Positions 16,501 to 23,898 of a DNA stretch of 64,000 nucleotides are shown here, in pieces. The stretch lies in contig JAJPGT010000043.1 in the NCBI GenBank assembly GCA_021325655.1, positions 143,959-207,958 of the forward strand. The letters are read 5' to 3'. Origin of the DNA: Pseudomonadota bacterium. GTDB lineage: Bacteria > Chloroflexota > UBA6077 > JAJPGT01. Within the stretch, counting starts at the first letter, position 1; each line of letters begins with the position of its first letter. The translations under genes were made by a program, and so were the position numbers. The notes beneath the pieces were generated by a model. The model ran no database searches, was not told where the DNA came from, and saw nothing but the letters and a program-made list of their open reading frames with translations.

Positions 16501-16612
16501 TCTTGCCCGCCCCGTTGTGGCCAACCAGCGCGTTGACGCCGGGCTCCAGGTCGATCCTCGTTCGCTCAGCGTAGGACTTGATACCCTCCAGCTCGACCGA
16601 CAGCAGCCGCAC
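13523..16612 (-). CDS. sbcC: Rad50/SbcC SMC-like ATPase
   Basis: DNA-end tethering ATPase of the Mre11-Rad50 complex. Seen: Walker A GHNGAGKST at residues 31-39, two long Arg/Glu/Ala-rich coiled coils, a central zinc hook, the ABC signature LSGGEQMCAALAIRLAL, Walker B IAFLDEPTTNMD and a D-loop. Length 1029 aa from GTG 16612, 4 nt after the stop of the preceding small gene. Earlier in-frame ATGs fall inside that gene and lack similarity. The hook reads CPFLIEPC, with six residues between the cysteines instead of the usual CPxC. Confidence 0.93.
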   Translation of the reverse strand: MRLLSVELEGIKSYAERTRIDLEPGVNALVGHNGAGKSTVLEAIGAALFNYLPYQRHEDFVRRGVASGRVAVRLLSGLDERCYEVVRIVGKNGAWYVYDPELGVREAEGERPVTAWLREHLELAPGTPLPMLFLDSVGPPQGTFTAPFLDTPTDRKKRFDRLLRVAEYQEAWLQLREVAQEFERRRLEAEARLAELRGETARLPMAREAREAAAAQAAALEALCQELERRQREAELLVSRLDLALTRVHEAQRVHASRQSDLASARERLETARAAMAEAERAAELVAASRAGAEAYQEALTVVRAQEQRRKERDALQQRLRQAQEREQRCTAELAAVEQRLAAAEADAERLHALLPKVSEQEAAERERDQALRRVSELEGQQPALEELRLELSRAEQEKAEAEQDLRERRVAAREAQELLSVQRELEQLRLELQQLTQRAEQLRQATLAREQAQVRLEAHAQEEAAILADLARLEALRPLAETLPAREAAVRELAGRYQAAETALATARETRARVEGGLCPFLIEPCKNVAEKGEGLTLESYFDSQIALAAEAVAASRAMLDEAQALLDQAAAAQRQLQDEAGALARLALAREQRQAAERERDEAQRLERELADAPERLHAAQERAAALEQALPALQRAAERAGGLDAAQRSLQAATQRLWQTRSRLERLERELERLPELRQQLQEAERRREQLGDVRGIVAELRRRAEEAPALQECATQLREEQAALASAVERLALELAPFADVDERLACAYAARDRYQPDYETFVANQALAAMLDDRRDTCRRHEELVERQQELAEQAARELAAAEAAYDPEQHEAARRDSADLANRLGAARSDLQHARETLSSLDMEIQQLQVKEQERVRCEAEIAELAEAGSLVERMRGHIRAAGPRIAQTKLQRLSELASKLFGEILGDATARLEWAGDYEVILHQRGHRRSFRQLSGGEQMCAALAIRLALLKETSEVRIAFLDEPTTNMDDTRRANLARQLAALKGFEQMVVISHDDTFDGLYGHVLRVAKVDGASQVEDAG

Positions 16613-16616
16613 CGCA

Positions 16617-16868
16617 CTAGCTCCCGATCTTCCGAACCAGCCGCAGCCGGCCGACGACGACACGGTTCGGACGGATGGCGCCGGCCGGGCCCGGGAGGCG
16701 GTAGGGGGCGACACGGGGGCCGGGCCGGGGCGGACGCTTGCGGAGCAGGTTTGGCGCCACGGGTGGCGCGTCGACCCGCCAGGGACGTGGCTCGGGCGCC
16801 TCCAGCGGCTCCCGAGGCGCTGCTGGCTGCTCCGTCTCTTCGGCCGAAACGTCCTCGTATTCGTCCAC
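16617..16868 (-). CDS. Small proline/arginine-rich protein between mre11 and rad50
   Basis: An 83-aa frame filling exactly the space between mre11 and rad50: its GTG start lies 1 nt after the mre11 stop and its stop 4 nt before the rad50 GTG. The N-terminal third is acidic (MDEYEDVSAEETEQ), the middle is Pro-rich, and the C-terminal half is basic (LLRKRPPRPGPR, VVVGRLRLVRKIG). No known domain is recognised. The tight fit argues that it is translated; the low-complexity composition argues for a disordered adaptor or DNA-binding tail. Confidence 0.55.
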   Translation of the reverse strand: MDEYEDVSAEETEQPAAPREPLEAPEPRPWRVDAPPVAPNLLRKRPPRPGPRVAPYRLPGPAGAIRPNRVVVGRLRLVRKIGS

Positions 16869-16869
16869 G

Positions 16870-18231
16870 TTACGCTCCCTGTCGCAGCTTGCGCAGCTCA
16901 GCCAGGAGGTGGTCCGCCACGTCCGCCGCCGGCAGGTTGTCCAGCACCATGCCCTTCGCCTGCTGGGTCAGCTCCGCCAGCGCCGCGGCGTAGGGTTTGT
17001 CGCGCTCATCCGCCAGCCAGAGCTGGCGGAACACCTCGCGCTCGAGCCGGGCCTGGTCGATCGGCCCCTCCCCGCCATCCATCTCGACCAGACCTTCTGT
17101 CAAGTAGGTCTGGTCGGCCACGTCGCCGGCGATCGGCCGGAAGATCTCCCGTAGCAGGCTGTCCAGCGCCCCGAGGTCCAGGTCGCGGCGGTCGAAGCGC
17201 AGTTGTCCGGTGAGGACCAGGAACGCCAGCGGATCCTCGCGGACGGGCAGCACCTCCCGCTCCTGCTGCATCAGCCGGCGGGCGCTGGCGAGCAGGTCGG
17301 CGGGCGTGGCGCACTCGCCGACATTCAGCGTCATCACGACGCAGGGGCGATGCGGCGGCTCGACAAAGCGCGCCTCTAGCCCCTGAGGCCGCTCGGTGTG
17401 CAGCGTAACGTCGAAGAAGCCGTGCTTCCAGCCCGCCTCGTCGCGACGCCACACCTGCAGCGACCCGGGGTTGAACACCCACTCCCGCACCTCGGGGCCG
17501 CGGACCCGGCGCGGGTCATCCAGGTCGCGGTTGGTGAATCGCTTGTGGATGTGGCCGAGCGCTAGATAGTCGAGCCGCGGCTCCAGAATCGCCAGGTCGT
17601 CACGGCTCACCTCGGCTTTGTAGCCGGGGATGATCCCTTCCACTCCGCCGTGGACCATCAGGATCGTCCGAGCCACCCGGCCCGAGGGGAGCGCGTCCAG
17701 CGCCTGCGCGACCGGCGCCAGTCGCCGCCGCAGCGCATGGCCGAGATATTGTAGGCCGACAACCCGGACGTTGTCGATGTCCACGTAGGACCCTTCGCCG
17801 CGCCGGAAGTCATAGGGAGCGAGCCGGCAGGTCGTCTCGAACATCCCATCGGGGCGTGGCTCGGAGGTGAAGCCGGCCGACAGATAGACGAGCAGGTCGC
17901 GGTCGTTGAAGCTCTCCAGCCACGATTTGACCTCGCGGTCGCGTGGCCGGTCGTGGTTACCTTCCGTGACGATGACCGGGATATCCGCCCGCCTCAGCGC
18001 CCGCAGCGCCTCGTTCGCCTCATCATGGGTCGCGGCGTCAATCCCGGCCCGGTCGAACAGATCGCCGGCGATGAGGACAAAGCGCACTGCCTCGCCCGAC
18101 GATGAGCGCGACTGGAGCGCGTAGTCGGCGACCCAGCGCAGGGCGCGGCCATAGTCCCGCGCCCGCTCCCGCGAGCCCCAGTGGTACGTGCCGAGGTGGA
18201 CGTCGGCCAGGTGCAGGAAGCGAACCGCCAC
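16870..18231 (-). CDS. sbcD: Mre11/SbcD nuclease
   Basis: Calcineurin-like phosphoesterase nuclease of the Mre11-Rad50 complex. Seen, in order: HLADVHLG (residues 7-14), IAGDLFDRAG, VTEGNHDRP, LMVHGG and LALGHIHKRF, which supply the di-manganese ligands. The rest is a capping domain and a C-terminal Rad50-binding helix region; 453 aa. GTG start at 18231 behind AGGAGGG. First gene of the 17-kb operon. It lies 88 nt after the acetyltransferase gene on the same strand, so a shared promoter upstream is possible. Confidence 0.93.
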   Translation of the reverse strand: MAVRFLHLADVHLGTYHWGSRERARDYGRALRWVADYALQSRSSSGEAVRFVLIAGDLFDRAGIDAATHDEANEALRALRRADIPVIVTEGNHDRPRDREVKSWLESFNDRDLLVYLSAGFTSEPRPDGMFETTCRLAPYDFRRGEGSYVDIDNVRVVGLQYLGHALRRRLAPVAQALDALPSGRVARTILMVHGGVEGIIPGYKAEVSRDDLAILEPRLDYLALGHIHKRFTNRDLDDPRRVRGPEVREWVFNPGSLQVWRRDEAGWKHGFFDVTLHTERPQGLEARFVEPPHRPCVVMTLNVGECATPADLLASARRLMQQEREVLPVREDPLAFLVLTGQLRFDRRDLDLGALDSLLREIFRPIAGDVADQTYLTEGLVEMDGGEGPIDQARLEREVFRQLWLADERDKPYAAALAELTQQAKGMVLDNLPAADVADHLLAELRKLRQGA

Positions 18232-18319
18232 GCGCCCTCCTCAGCGCTGGACAGCAATACCGAATGCATGTTCTACCATGGAGCGGTGGGCCAGGACAGG
18301 GAAATGCCTTCCAATCCGG

Positions 18320-18727
18320 TCACAGCCACCTCTCCATGAAGATCAGCGGCTTTGTCGCGTAGCCCAGCCGCGCGTAGAAGGCCTGCACCGCGGCGTTGTC
18401 CGGCTCGATCAGCAGGTTCACCTTCAGGCAGCCGCGTGCCCGCAGCCGCGCCTCTACCAGGGTGAGCAGGCGGGTAGCGACCCCGCGCCGCCGGCGCTCC
18501 GGGGCGACCGCGAGCCGGTTGATCCAGCCGCGCCGGCCGTCGTAGGAGCCCATGATCGAGGCGACGATTCGCCCCTGCTCCTCGACCACCAGGAACAGGT
18601 CCGGGTCCCGCTCCAGCTTGCGCGCCAGCGCCTCGGGCGTGTCGGCCCGGCTGGGCTTCAGCCCGGCCGCGCTCCAGAGACAGAGGAGCTGGTCGTGGTC
18701 TTCCAGGCGAGCAGTGCGAATCTCCAT
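18320..18727 (-). CDS. YpeA-like GNAT acetyltransferase
   Basis: Small GNAT N-acetyltransferase, 135 aa from ATG 18727 behind GGAGA. Seen: the acetyl-CoA loop AVAPERRRRGVATRLL (the R/Q-x-x-G-x-A type) near residue 70-85, then NLLIEPDNAAVQAFYARLGY. The N-terminus (MEIRTARLEDHDQLLCLW, RDPDLFLVVEEQGRIV) closely resembles the YpeA branch of RimI-like enzymes. Substrate unknown. It is divergent from the molybdenum hydroxylase gene and may share a promoter region with the resection/CRISPR operon downstream. Confidence 0.85.
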   Translation of the reverse strand: MEIRTARLEDHDQLLCLWSAAGLKPSRADTPEALARKLERDPDLFLVVEEQGRIVASIMGSYDGRRGWINRLAVAPERRRRGVATRLLTLVEARLRARGCLKVNLLIEPDNAAVQAFYARLGYATKPLIFMERWL

Positions 18728-18871
18728 GGGTGCTCTCCTGCCCAGGGACACGGCGCCCGGCCAAGCGGAGCGGACAGGTGCGACCGCCACCCCGGGAGGT
18801 CCATCGTTATACTGCGTTTCAGACAGTACCGCGAGCCGCGCCGGCGCGGCGGAGTTTCCTCACGGAGGTCC

Positions 18872-21136
18872 GTGTTGCCTGCCTCTCAGATTGTCGGAAC
18901 AGCGGTGCGACGGATCGATGGCCAGCCCAAGGTGACTGGCCAGATCCGCTTTGGCGCCGATCTCCCGATCCCCGGACTGCTGTACTGCCGATTGGTTCCC
19001 AGTCCCTACGCACACGCGCGCATCGTGAAGATCGACGCCTCGGCGGCACTGGCGCTGCCCGGGGTCTACGCGGTGATTGGCGGCGAGGAGCTCGACCTAC
19101 CCGGGCTCAATCCGGCCTCACGCCCCAAGATGCCTCTGGCCCGTGGCGAGGTGTTCTTCCGTGGCCAGCCGGTCGCGGCGGTGCTGGCGGAGAGCGACGC
19201 GCTCGCCGAGGATGCCGCGGCACTGGTGAACGTCGAGTACGAGCCGTTGCCCGTGATTCCGAACGCCGCGGCAGCGCTCGCGCCGGATGCACCCGTGGTG
19301 CGGCCGCTGCCGAAGTCGGCCGAGGATGGGGAGGCGGCCGCGCACGCCACCGTATCGGTCGCGGAGGAGCCGAAGGAGCAACAGGGGCCGAACGTCTCCG
19401 ACACGGTCCACCTCAAGCGTGGCAACGTGGAGCAGGGCTTCGCCGAGGCGGACGTGATCGTCGAGCGCACCTACCGCACCGCGATGGTCCACCAGTCGTA
19501 CCTGGAGCCACGCGTGGTGACGGCCGCGCCCGACCCGCTCAGCGGTGGGGTAACGGTCTGGACCGCGACACAGGGGGTGTTCTACTGCCGCACGGAGATC
19601 GCCCAGGCGCTCGGGCTGCCCGAGCACGAGGTGAAGGTCGTCCCGACCACGGTGGGCGGCGGCTTCGGCGCCAAGATCTGCGTGATGGAGCCGCTCGTCG
19701 CAGCGCTGGCGCGGCAGGTACAGCGGCCGGTGCGGCTGGTGTACACCCGCAGCGACGAGTTCTTGAACCCCACCCCGGCCCCGCCGGCGACGATTTCGGT
19801 GAAACTCGGAGCCAAGCGAGACGGCACCTTTACCGCGCTGCAAGCGCGGGTGCTGTTCGACGCGGGCTCCTTCCCGGGGGCGCCCATGGCGATCTCGAGC
19901 CTGCTGCTCGGAAGCTGCTACAAGGTACCGAACCTGGACATCCAGGGCCAGGAGGTGCTGAGCCACAAGCCGGGCCCGGGCGCCTACCGCGCCCCCGGCT
20001 CGGTGCAAGCGTCATTCGCCATCGAGTCCACCGTGGAGCAGGTGGCCCGACAGCTCGGGATGGACCCGGTCGAGCTGCGGCTGAAGAACTGCGTCGACCA
20101 GGGCGACCCGCAAGCGAGCGGTGACCGCTGGGGGGTGATCGGGCTGCGCGCCTGCCTGGAGGCGCTGCGGGACCACCCGGCCTACCGGGCCGCGAAACAG
20201 CCCGGCGAGGGCCGCGGCGTCGCCGTCGGCGCCTGGCCGGGCGGGCTCGAGCCCGCCAACGCGATCTGCCGCCTGGATCGCGACGGCAAGCTGACGGTGC
20301 AGGTCGGGGCGGTGGACATCAGCGGGACCAGCACCACCCTGGCGATGATCGCGGCGGAGACGTTCGGGCTACCGCTGGAGGACGTGAAGATGGTCCACGC
20401 CGACAGCGACACGGCGCCCAACTCCGGGATGGCCGGCGGGAGCAAGATTACCTATACCGTGGGTGAGGCGGTCCGGCGCGCCGCCGAGGAGGCACGGCTG
20501 CAGCTCCTGCGCATCGCCGCCGACAAGCTGGAGGTCTCCCCGGACGACCTGGTGCTGGCGGATGGGCGCGTCCACGTGCGCGGCGCGCCGGACCGCGGGC
20601 TGGCGGTGAAGGAGCTGGCTCGGCTGAGCCTTGAGTTCGGGAGCAAGTACGAGCCGGTCTACGGCCGCGGGGCGACCGCGACCGCCGAGCGCGCCCCCGG
20701 CTTCGCGGTCCACCTGGCCAAGGTGCGGGTGGACCCGGACACCGGCCACGTCCAGGTCACCGACTACGTCGCGGTGCAGGACGTCGGCAAGGCGATCAAC
20801 CCGCCCGAGGTGGAGGGCCAGATTCGGGGCGGGGTGACCCAGGGACTGGGCTGGGCGCTGTTCGAGCAGATGCGCTACGACGAGCAGGGCCAGCTCCTCA
20901 CCGGCACCTTCGCCGACTACGCGCTCCCGCTCGCCATAGACGTCCCGAACATCACCCCGGTCATCGTCGAAGTCCCGGCGCCGCGCGGTCCCTTCGGCGC
21001 CCGTGGTGTCGGCGAGCCGCCGGTGGTGCCGCCCGCGGCGGCGGTGGCCAACGCCGTCGAGGACGCCATCGGCGCACGGATTACCGACCTGCCGATCACC
21101 AGCGAGAAGGTGCTGCGCGCGCTCGGCAGGCTGTAG
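18872..21136 (+). CDS. Xanthine dehydrogenase/CoxL-family molybdopterin-binding subunit
   Basis: Large, molybdenum-cofactor subunit of a xanthine dehydrogenase-family hydroxylase, 754 aa. Seen: N-terminal IVGTAVRRIDGQPKVTGQI, the cofactor-contacting TVGGGFGAKICVMEP, the active-site loop GPGAYRAPGS (CoxL of true CO dehydrogenase has AYRCSFR, so this is not a form I CODH), and C-terminal GARGVGEPPVVPPAAA with the catalytic Glu. Start is GTG 18872 or TTG 18875 behind GGAGG. The FAD and [2Fe-2S] subunits that normally complete the enzyme are not adjacent. Substrate unknown. Confidence 0.88.
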   Translation: MLPASQIVGTAVRRIDGQPKVTGQIRFGADLPIPGLLYCRLVPSPYAHARIVKIDASAALALPGVYAVIGGEELDLPGLNPASRPKMPLARGEVFFRGQPVAAVLAESDALAEDAAALVNVEYEPLPVIPNAAAALAPDAPVVRPLPKSAEDGEAAAHATVSVAEEPKEQQGPNVSDTVHLKRGNVEQGFAEADVIVERTYRTAMVHQSYLEPRVVTAAPDPLSGGVTVWTATQGVFYCRTEIAQALGLPEHEVKVVPTTVGGGFGAKICVMEPLVAALARQVQRPVRLVYTRSDEFLNPTPAPPATISVKLGAKRDGTFTALQARVLFDAGSFPGAPMAISSLLLGSCYKVPNLDIQGQEVLSHKPGPGAYRAPGSVQASFAIESTVEQVARQLGMDPVELRLKNCVDQGDPQASGDRWGVIGLRACLEALRDHPAYRAAKQPGEGRGVAVGAWPGGLEPANAICRLDRDGKLTVQVGAVDISGTSTTLAMIAAETFGLPLEDVKMVHADSDTAPNSGMAGGSKITYTVGEAVRRAAEEARLQLLRIAADKLEVSPDDLVLADGRVHVRGAPDRGLAVKELARLSLEFGSKYEPVYGRGATATAERAPGFAVHLAKVRVDPDTGHVQVTDYVAVQDVGKAINPPEVEGQIRGGVTQGLGWALFEQMRYDEQGQLLTGTFADYALPLAIDVPNITPVIVEVPAPRGPFGARGVGEPPVVPPAAAVANAVEDAIGARITDLPITSEKVLRALGRL

Positions 21137-21195
21137 CCAGCACGCGGCGACAGCGCGACCACCAGGGCGGGCCCTCGGGCAAGCAGAGAGCACGG

Positions 21196-22068
21196 GTGGC
21201 AGAGAGCTTCCAGGCAGGAGCAGGCCCGGCAGTGGAGGAGCTGCCGCTGCCGCGGCCGCTGGTGGATGCGCATGTCCACCTCATGCCCGATCGCCTGTTC
21301 CGCGCCGTCTGGCGCTACTTCGCCGAGCACCTCTGGCCGATCCGCTACCAGGACACCACCGAGGGACTGGTCGCGACACTCCGACGCGAGCTGGGTGTCA
21401 GCCGCTTCGTCTTCATGAGCTACGCCCACAAGGCCGGCGTGGCCGCCGAGTTGAACCGGTGGAGCGCCGAGACCGCGGCGCGCTTCCCCGACAGCGTCCC
21501 GCTGGCGACCTTTCACCCTGGCGACCCGGACGTCGGCCGCCTCGCCGACGAGGCCTGGCTGGAGCTGAAGCTGGCCGGCGCCAAGCTGCACTGTCAGGTG
21601 GGCCGCTTCGCCCCCGACGACCGGCGGCTCTTTCCGGTGTACGAGCGCGCCTGCGTCCTGGACAAGCCGATCGTCTTCCACGTCGGCCGGGCGCCAGAGG
21701 GTGGCGAGCACCTTGGCCCAGAGCCGTTCGCCCGCCTGCTGCGCGCCTTCCCCGACCTGCCAGCCATCGTCGCCCACATGGGCGCCGACGAGTTCGAGCC
21801 GTTCTTCGCCCTGGCCGAGCGCTTCCCGCGGGTCTACCTTGACACCACGCTGGTGTACACCGACCTGCTGGACTGGCGCCCCGATCCCCGCCGGCTGGTC
21901 GATCTGCAGGACCGCCTTCTGTTCGGGAGCGACTTCCCCGACCTGCCCTATCCGGTCCGCCACGGGGTGGACAGCCTGCGCCGGCTTGGGCTGGGGCCAG
22001 AGGTGGAGGCCAAGCTCTTCTGGCGCAACGCCAACCGCCTGTTCCAGCTCGGGCTGGCCGAGGCGTAG
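21196..22068 (+). CDS. Amidohydrolase-family TIM-barrel metal hydrolase
   Basis: Amidohydrolase-2-type protein of 290 aa. Seen: the first metal ligand pair DAHVHL near residue 24, the mid-barrel IVFHVGRAP and IVAHMGADEFEPF histidines, and the C-terminal LLFGSDFPDLPYP with the conserved Asp; typical of ACMSD/uronate-isomerase-like decarboxylases and hydrolases. GTG start at 21196, 59 nt after the hydroxylase gene, so the two may be co-transcribed and act on related small molecules. The ribosome-binding site is weak. Reaction not assignable. Confidence 0.82.
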   Translation: MAESFQAGAGPAVEELPLPRPLVDAHVHLMPDRLFRAVWRYFAEHLWPIRYQDTTEGLVATLRRELGVSRFVFMSYAHKAGVAAELNRWSAETAARFPDSVPLATFHPGDPDVGRLADEAWLELKLAGAKLHCQVGRFAPDDRRLFPVYERACVLDKPIVFHVGRAPEGGEHLGPEPFARLLRAFPDLPAIVAHMGADEFEPFFALAERFPRVYLDTTLVYTDLLDWRPDPRRLVDLQDRLLFGSDFPDLPYPVRHGVDSLRRLGLGPEVEAKLFWRNANRLFQLGLAEA

Positions 22069-22092
22069 CCCCGCGCGTTCCGCGCCTGGGCG

Positions 22093-22890
22093 TCAGCGGA
22101 CGGGCAGCTTGCGGCCGACGAGGGTGATGGTGCGCTGCCGGAAGTACAGCTCGCCGTCCTGGCGGAACGGCCGGACGCCGCTCAGGTCCCGCTCCAGATC
22201 CGCCTCAAGCAGCGCCAGCACCTGGGCGGCACACTCGGGCGGGGTGTGGCTGTTGCTCAGCCAGCGCTCTACCGGCAGGATGAGCAGGTTGAGCTGCAGG
22301 TTGCGGAGCTCCAGGCCAGCGGCCGTGAACAGGTCGACCAGCTCGGTCAGCGGTAGTGCCCGCTGGTGCGAGGGGTCGCGCAGCCGCTCGAAGCGGTTCT
22401 GGTAGTCGGCGCGCTCCGGCTGCTCGCTGGCGATGATGTCCTCCACCGCGACCGCGCCGTCCAGCCGGCAGACGCGGGCCATCTCGCCGAGCACGCGCGC
22501 CGGCTCGGGCAGGTGGTGGAAGGCGAAGCGACAGACGACGATGTCGAACTCCCCGTCCCCGAACGGCAGATGCTCGGCATCGCCCACCTGGAAGCGCAAG
22601 TTGTCCAGCCCGCGCTCCCGCCGCTGCTGCTCGGCGATCTCGATCAGCGCCGGGGTGAGGTCCAGCCCGACGACCTCGCGACAGACGGCGGCGAACCCTT
22701 GCGCAACGTAGCCCGGCCCGGTCGCCACCTCCAGCACCCGCGCCTCTGGGCTGGGCTCCACCGCCTGCACCAGCCGGGCGACGCGCGCCTGGTCACCGAT
22801 CCAGGCGGCGGCGGCAAAGCGTGTGGCCTGGCGGGTGAACTCCTGCCGCACCCGCTCCTTGTGATCCTGCTCGCCCGCCGCCCGCTCCAC
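22093..22890 (-). CDS. Class I SAM-dependent methyltransferase (UbiE-like)
   Basis: Rossmann-fold methyltransferase, 265 aa. Seen: SAM motif I VLEVATGPGYVAQGF near residue 52, acidic VVGLDLTPALIEIA, the post-II region GDAEHLPFGDGEFDIVVCRFAFHHL characteristic of the UbiE/COQ5 branch, and LGEMARVCRLDGAVAVED. GTG start at 22890 following GGAGGCGAGG. Convergent with the amidohydrolase gene and divergent from the PIG-L deacetylase gene. The C-terminus (SNSHTPPECAAQVLALLEADL) has no recognised domain. Substrate unknown. Confidence 0.85.
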   Translation of the reverse strand: MERAAGEQDHKERVRQEFTRQATRFAAAAWIGDQARVARLVQAVEPSPEARVLEVATGPGYVAQGFAAVCREVVGLDLTPALIEIAEQQRRERGLDNLRFQVGDAEHLPFGDGEFDIVVCRFAFHHLPEPARVLGEMARVCRLDGAVAVEDIIASEQPERADYQNRFERLRDPSHQRALPLTELVDLFTAAGLELRNLQLNLLILPVERWLSNSHTPPECAAQVLALLEADLERDLSGVRPFRQDGELYFRQRTITLVGRKLPVR

Positions 22891-23040
22891 CCTCGCCTCC
22901 TATCGTTGCGCCGACAGTGTAGGGGCGCGACGCCAGCGTCGCCAGGCGGGCGAACCACGGCGCCCGGGCATCGGCGCCGCTCTGCCGCCGCTACAATGCA
23001 GCAGGCAGTTGCCTGCCTGTCCCGACAAAGGGGGAACACC

Positions 23041-23883
23041 GTGACGCTCTGCTTGATGACGGTGCATGCCCATCCTGATGACGAGGTGTTCCTCACCGGC
23101 GGCATCCTCGCCCGCTACGCCGCCGAGGGGGTGCGGACGGTCCTGGTCACCTGTACCGATGGCGCGGTGGGGGAGATCGTCGACCCGACCGCGGCGACAC
23201 CAGAGAATCTGGCCGAGGTGCGAGAAGGGGAACTGCGCGCTGCCTGCGCCATCCTCGGCGTGCGCGACCTGTATCTGCTGGGCTACCGTGACTCCGGCAT
23301 GGCCGGGACGCCCGAGAATGCCGATCCGCGCTCGTTCAACCAGGCCGATCTCGGCGAGGCGACTGGGCGGTTGGTGGAGATCATCCGGCGCTGCCAGCCG
23401 CAGGTGCTGGTGACGTACACCTCGGATGGCGGGTACGGCCATCCGGACCACATCCGCGCCCACCAGATCACCGTGGCCGCGTTCGACGCCGCGGCTGACC
23501 CGAACCGCTATCCCCAGCAGGGGCTCCAGCCGTGGGCCCCGGCGAAGCTGTACTACGGAATCTGGACCCGCTCGTCGTTCGAGCGGCTGCTGAACGGGCT
23601 GCGGGAGGCAGGCTTGCCCCCGCCGTGGGAGATCGCCGAAGGGGAGACGCCAGGCGCGCCAGACGAGATGGTGACGGCGGCGATCGACGTGTCCGCCTAC
23701 GTGCCGCTGAAGATCCGGGCGATGCAGGCGCATCGCACGCAGATTCCGGCGGACAGCCCGTTCCTGCGCATGCCGCCAGAGCTGGCGCAGGAGATCTACC
23801 GGATTGAGACGTTCCAGCTCGCCCAGAGCCGAATCGAGACCGCGCCACACGAGACGGACCTGTTCGCCGGGCTGCGCGTCTGA
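23041..23883 (+). CDS. PIG-L zinc deacetylase, Mca/MshB-like
   Basis: LmbE/PIG-L metal-dependent deacetylase of 280 aa. Seen: the zinc motif HAHPDDE at the N-terminus, the third ligand in GYGHPDHIRAHQ, and the lid sequence YRDSGMAGTPENADPRSF that is characteristic of the mycothiol enzymes MshB and Mca. GTG start at 23041 behind AAGGGGG; an in-frame ATG further upstream (22996) would sit directly on a TACAAT -10-like box and is less likely. Inferred: deacetylation of a GlcN-inositol-type thiol precursor or cleavage of thiol conjugates. No other mycothiol gene is in the window. Confidence 0.85.
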   Translation: MTLCLMTVHAHPDDEVFLTGGILARYAAEGVRTVLVTCTDGAVGEIVDPTAATPENLAEVREGELRAACAILGVRDLYLLGYRDSGMAGTPENADPRSFNQADLGEATGRLVEIIRRCQPQVLVTYTSDGGYGHPDHIRAHQITVAAFDAAADPNRYPQQGLQPWAPAKLYYGIWTRSSFERLLNGLREAGLPPPWEIAEGETPGAPDEMVTAAIDVSAYVPLKIRAMQAHRTQIPADSPFLRMPPELAQEIYRIETFQLAQSRIETAPHETDLFAGLRV

Positions 23884-23898
23884 GCGGCCGAGTCCACC

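Noticed and set aside
18872..21136. Aerobic CO dehydrogenase large subunit (coxL form I)
   Set aside because: The active-site loop is AYRAPGS, not AYRCSFR, and no coxM or coxS is adjacent.
22366..23040. 225-codon N-terminal extension of the PIG-L deacetylase
   Set aside because: It is the antisense of the methyltransferase gene. The zinc motif begins just after the GTG at 23041, which has a good ribosome-binding site.
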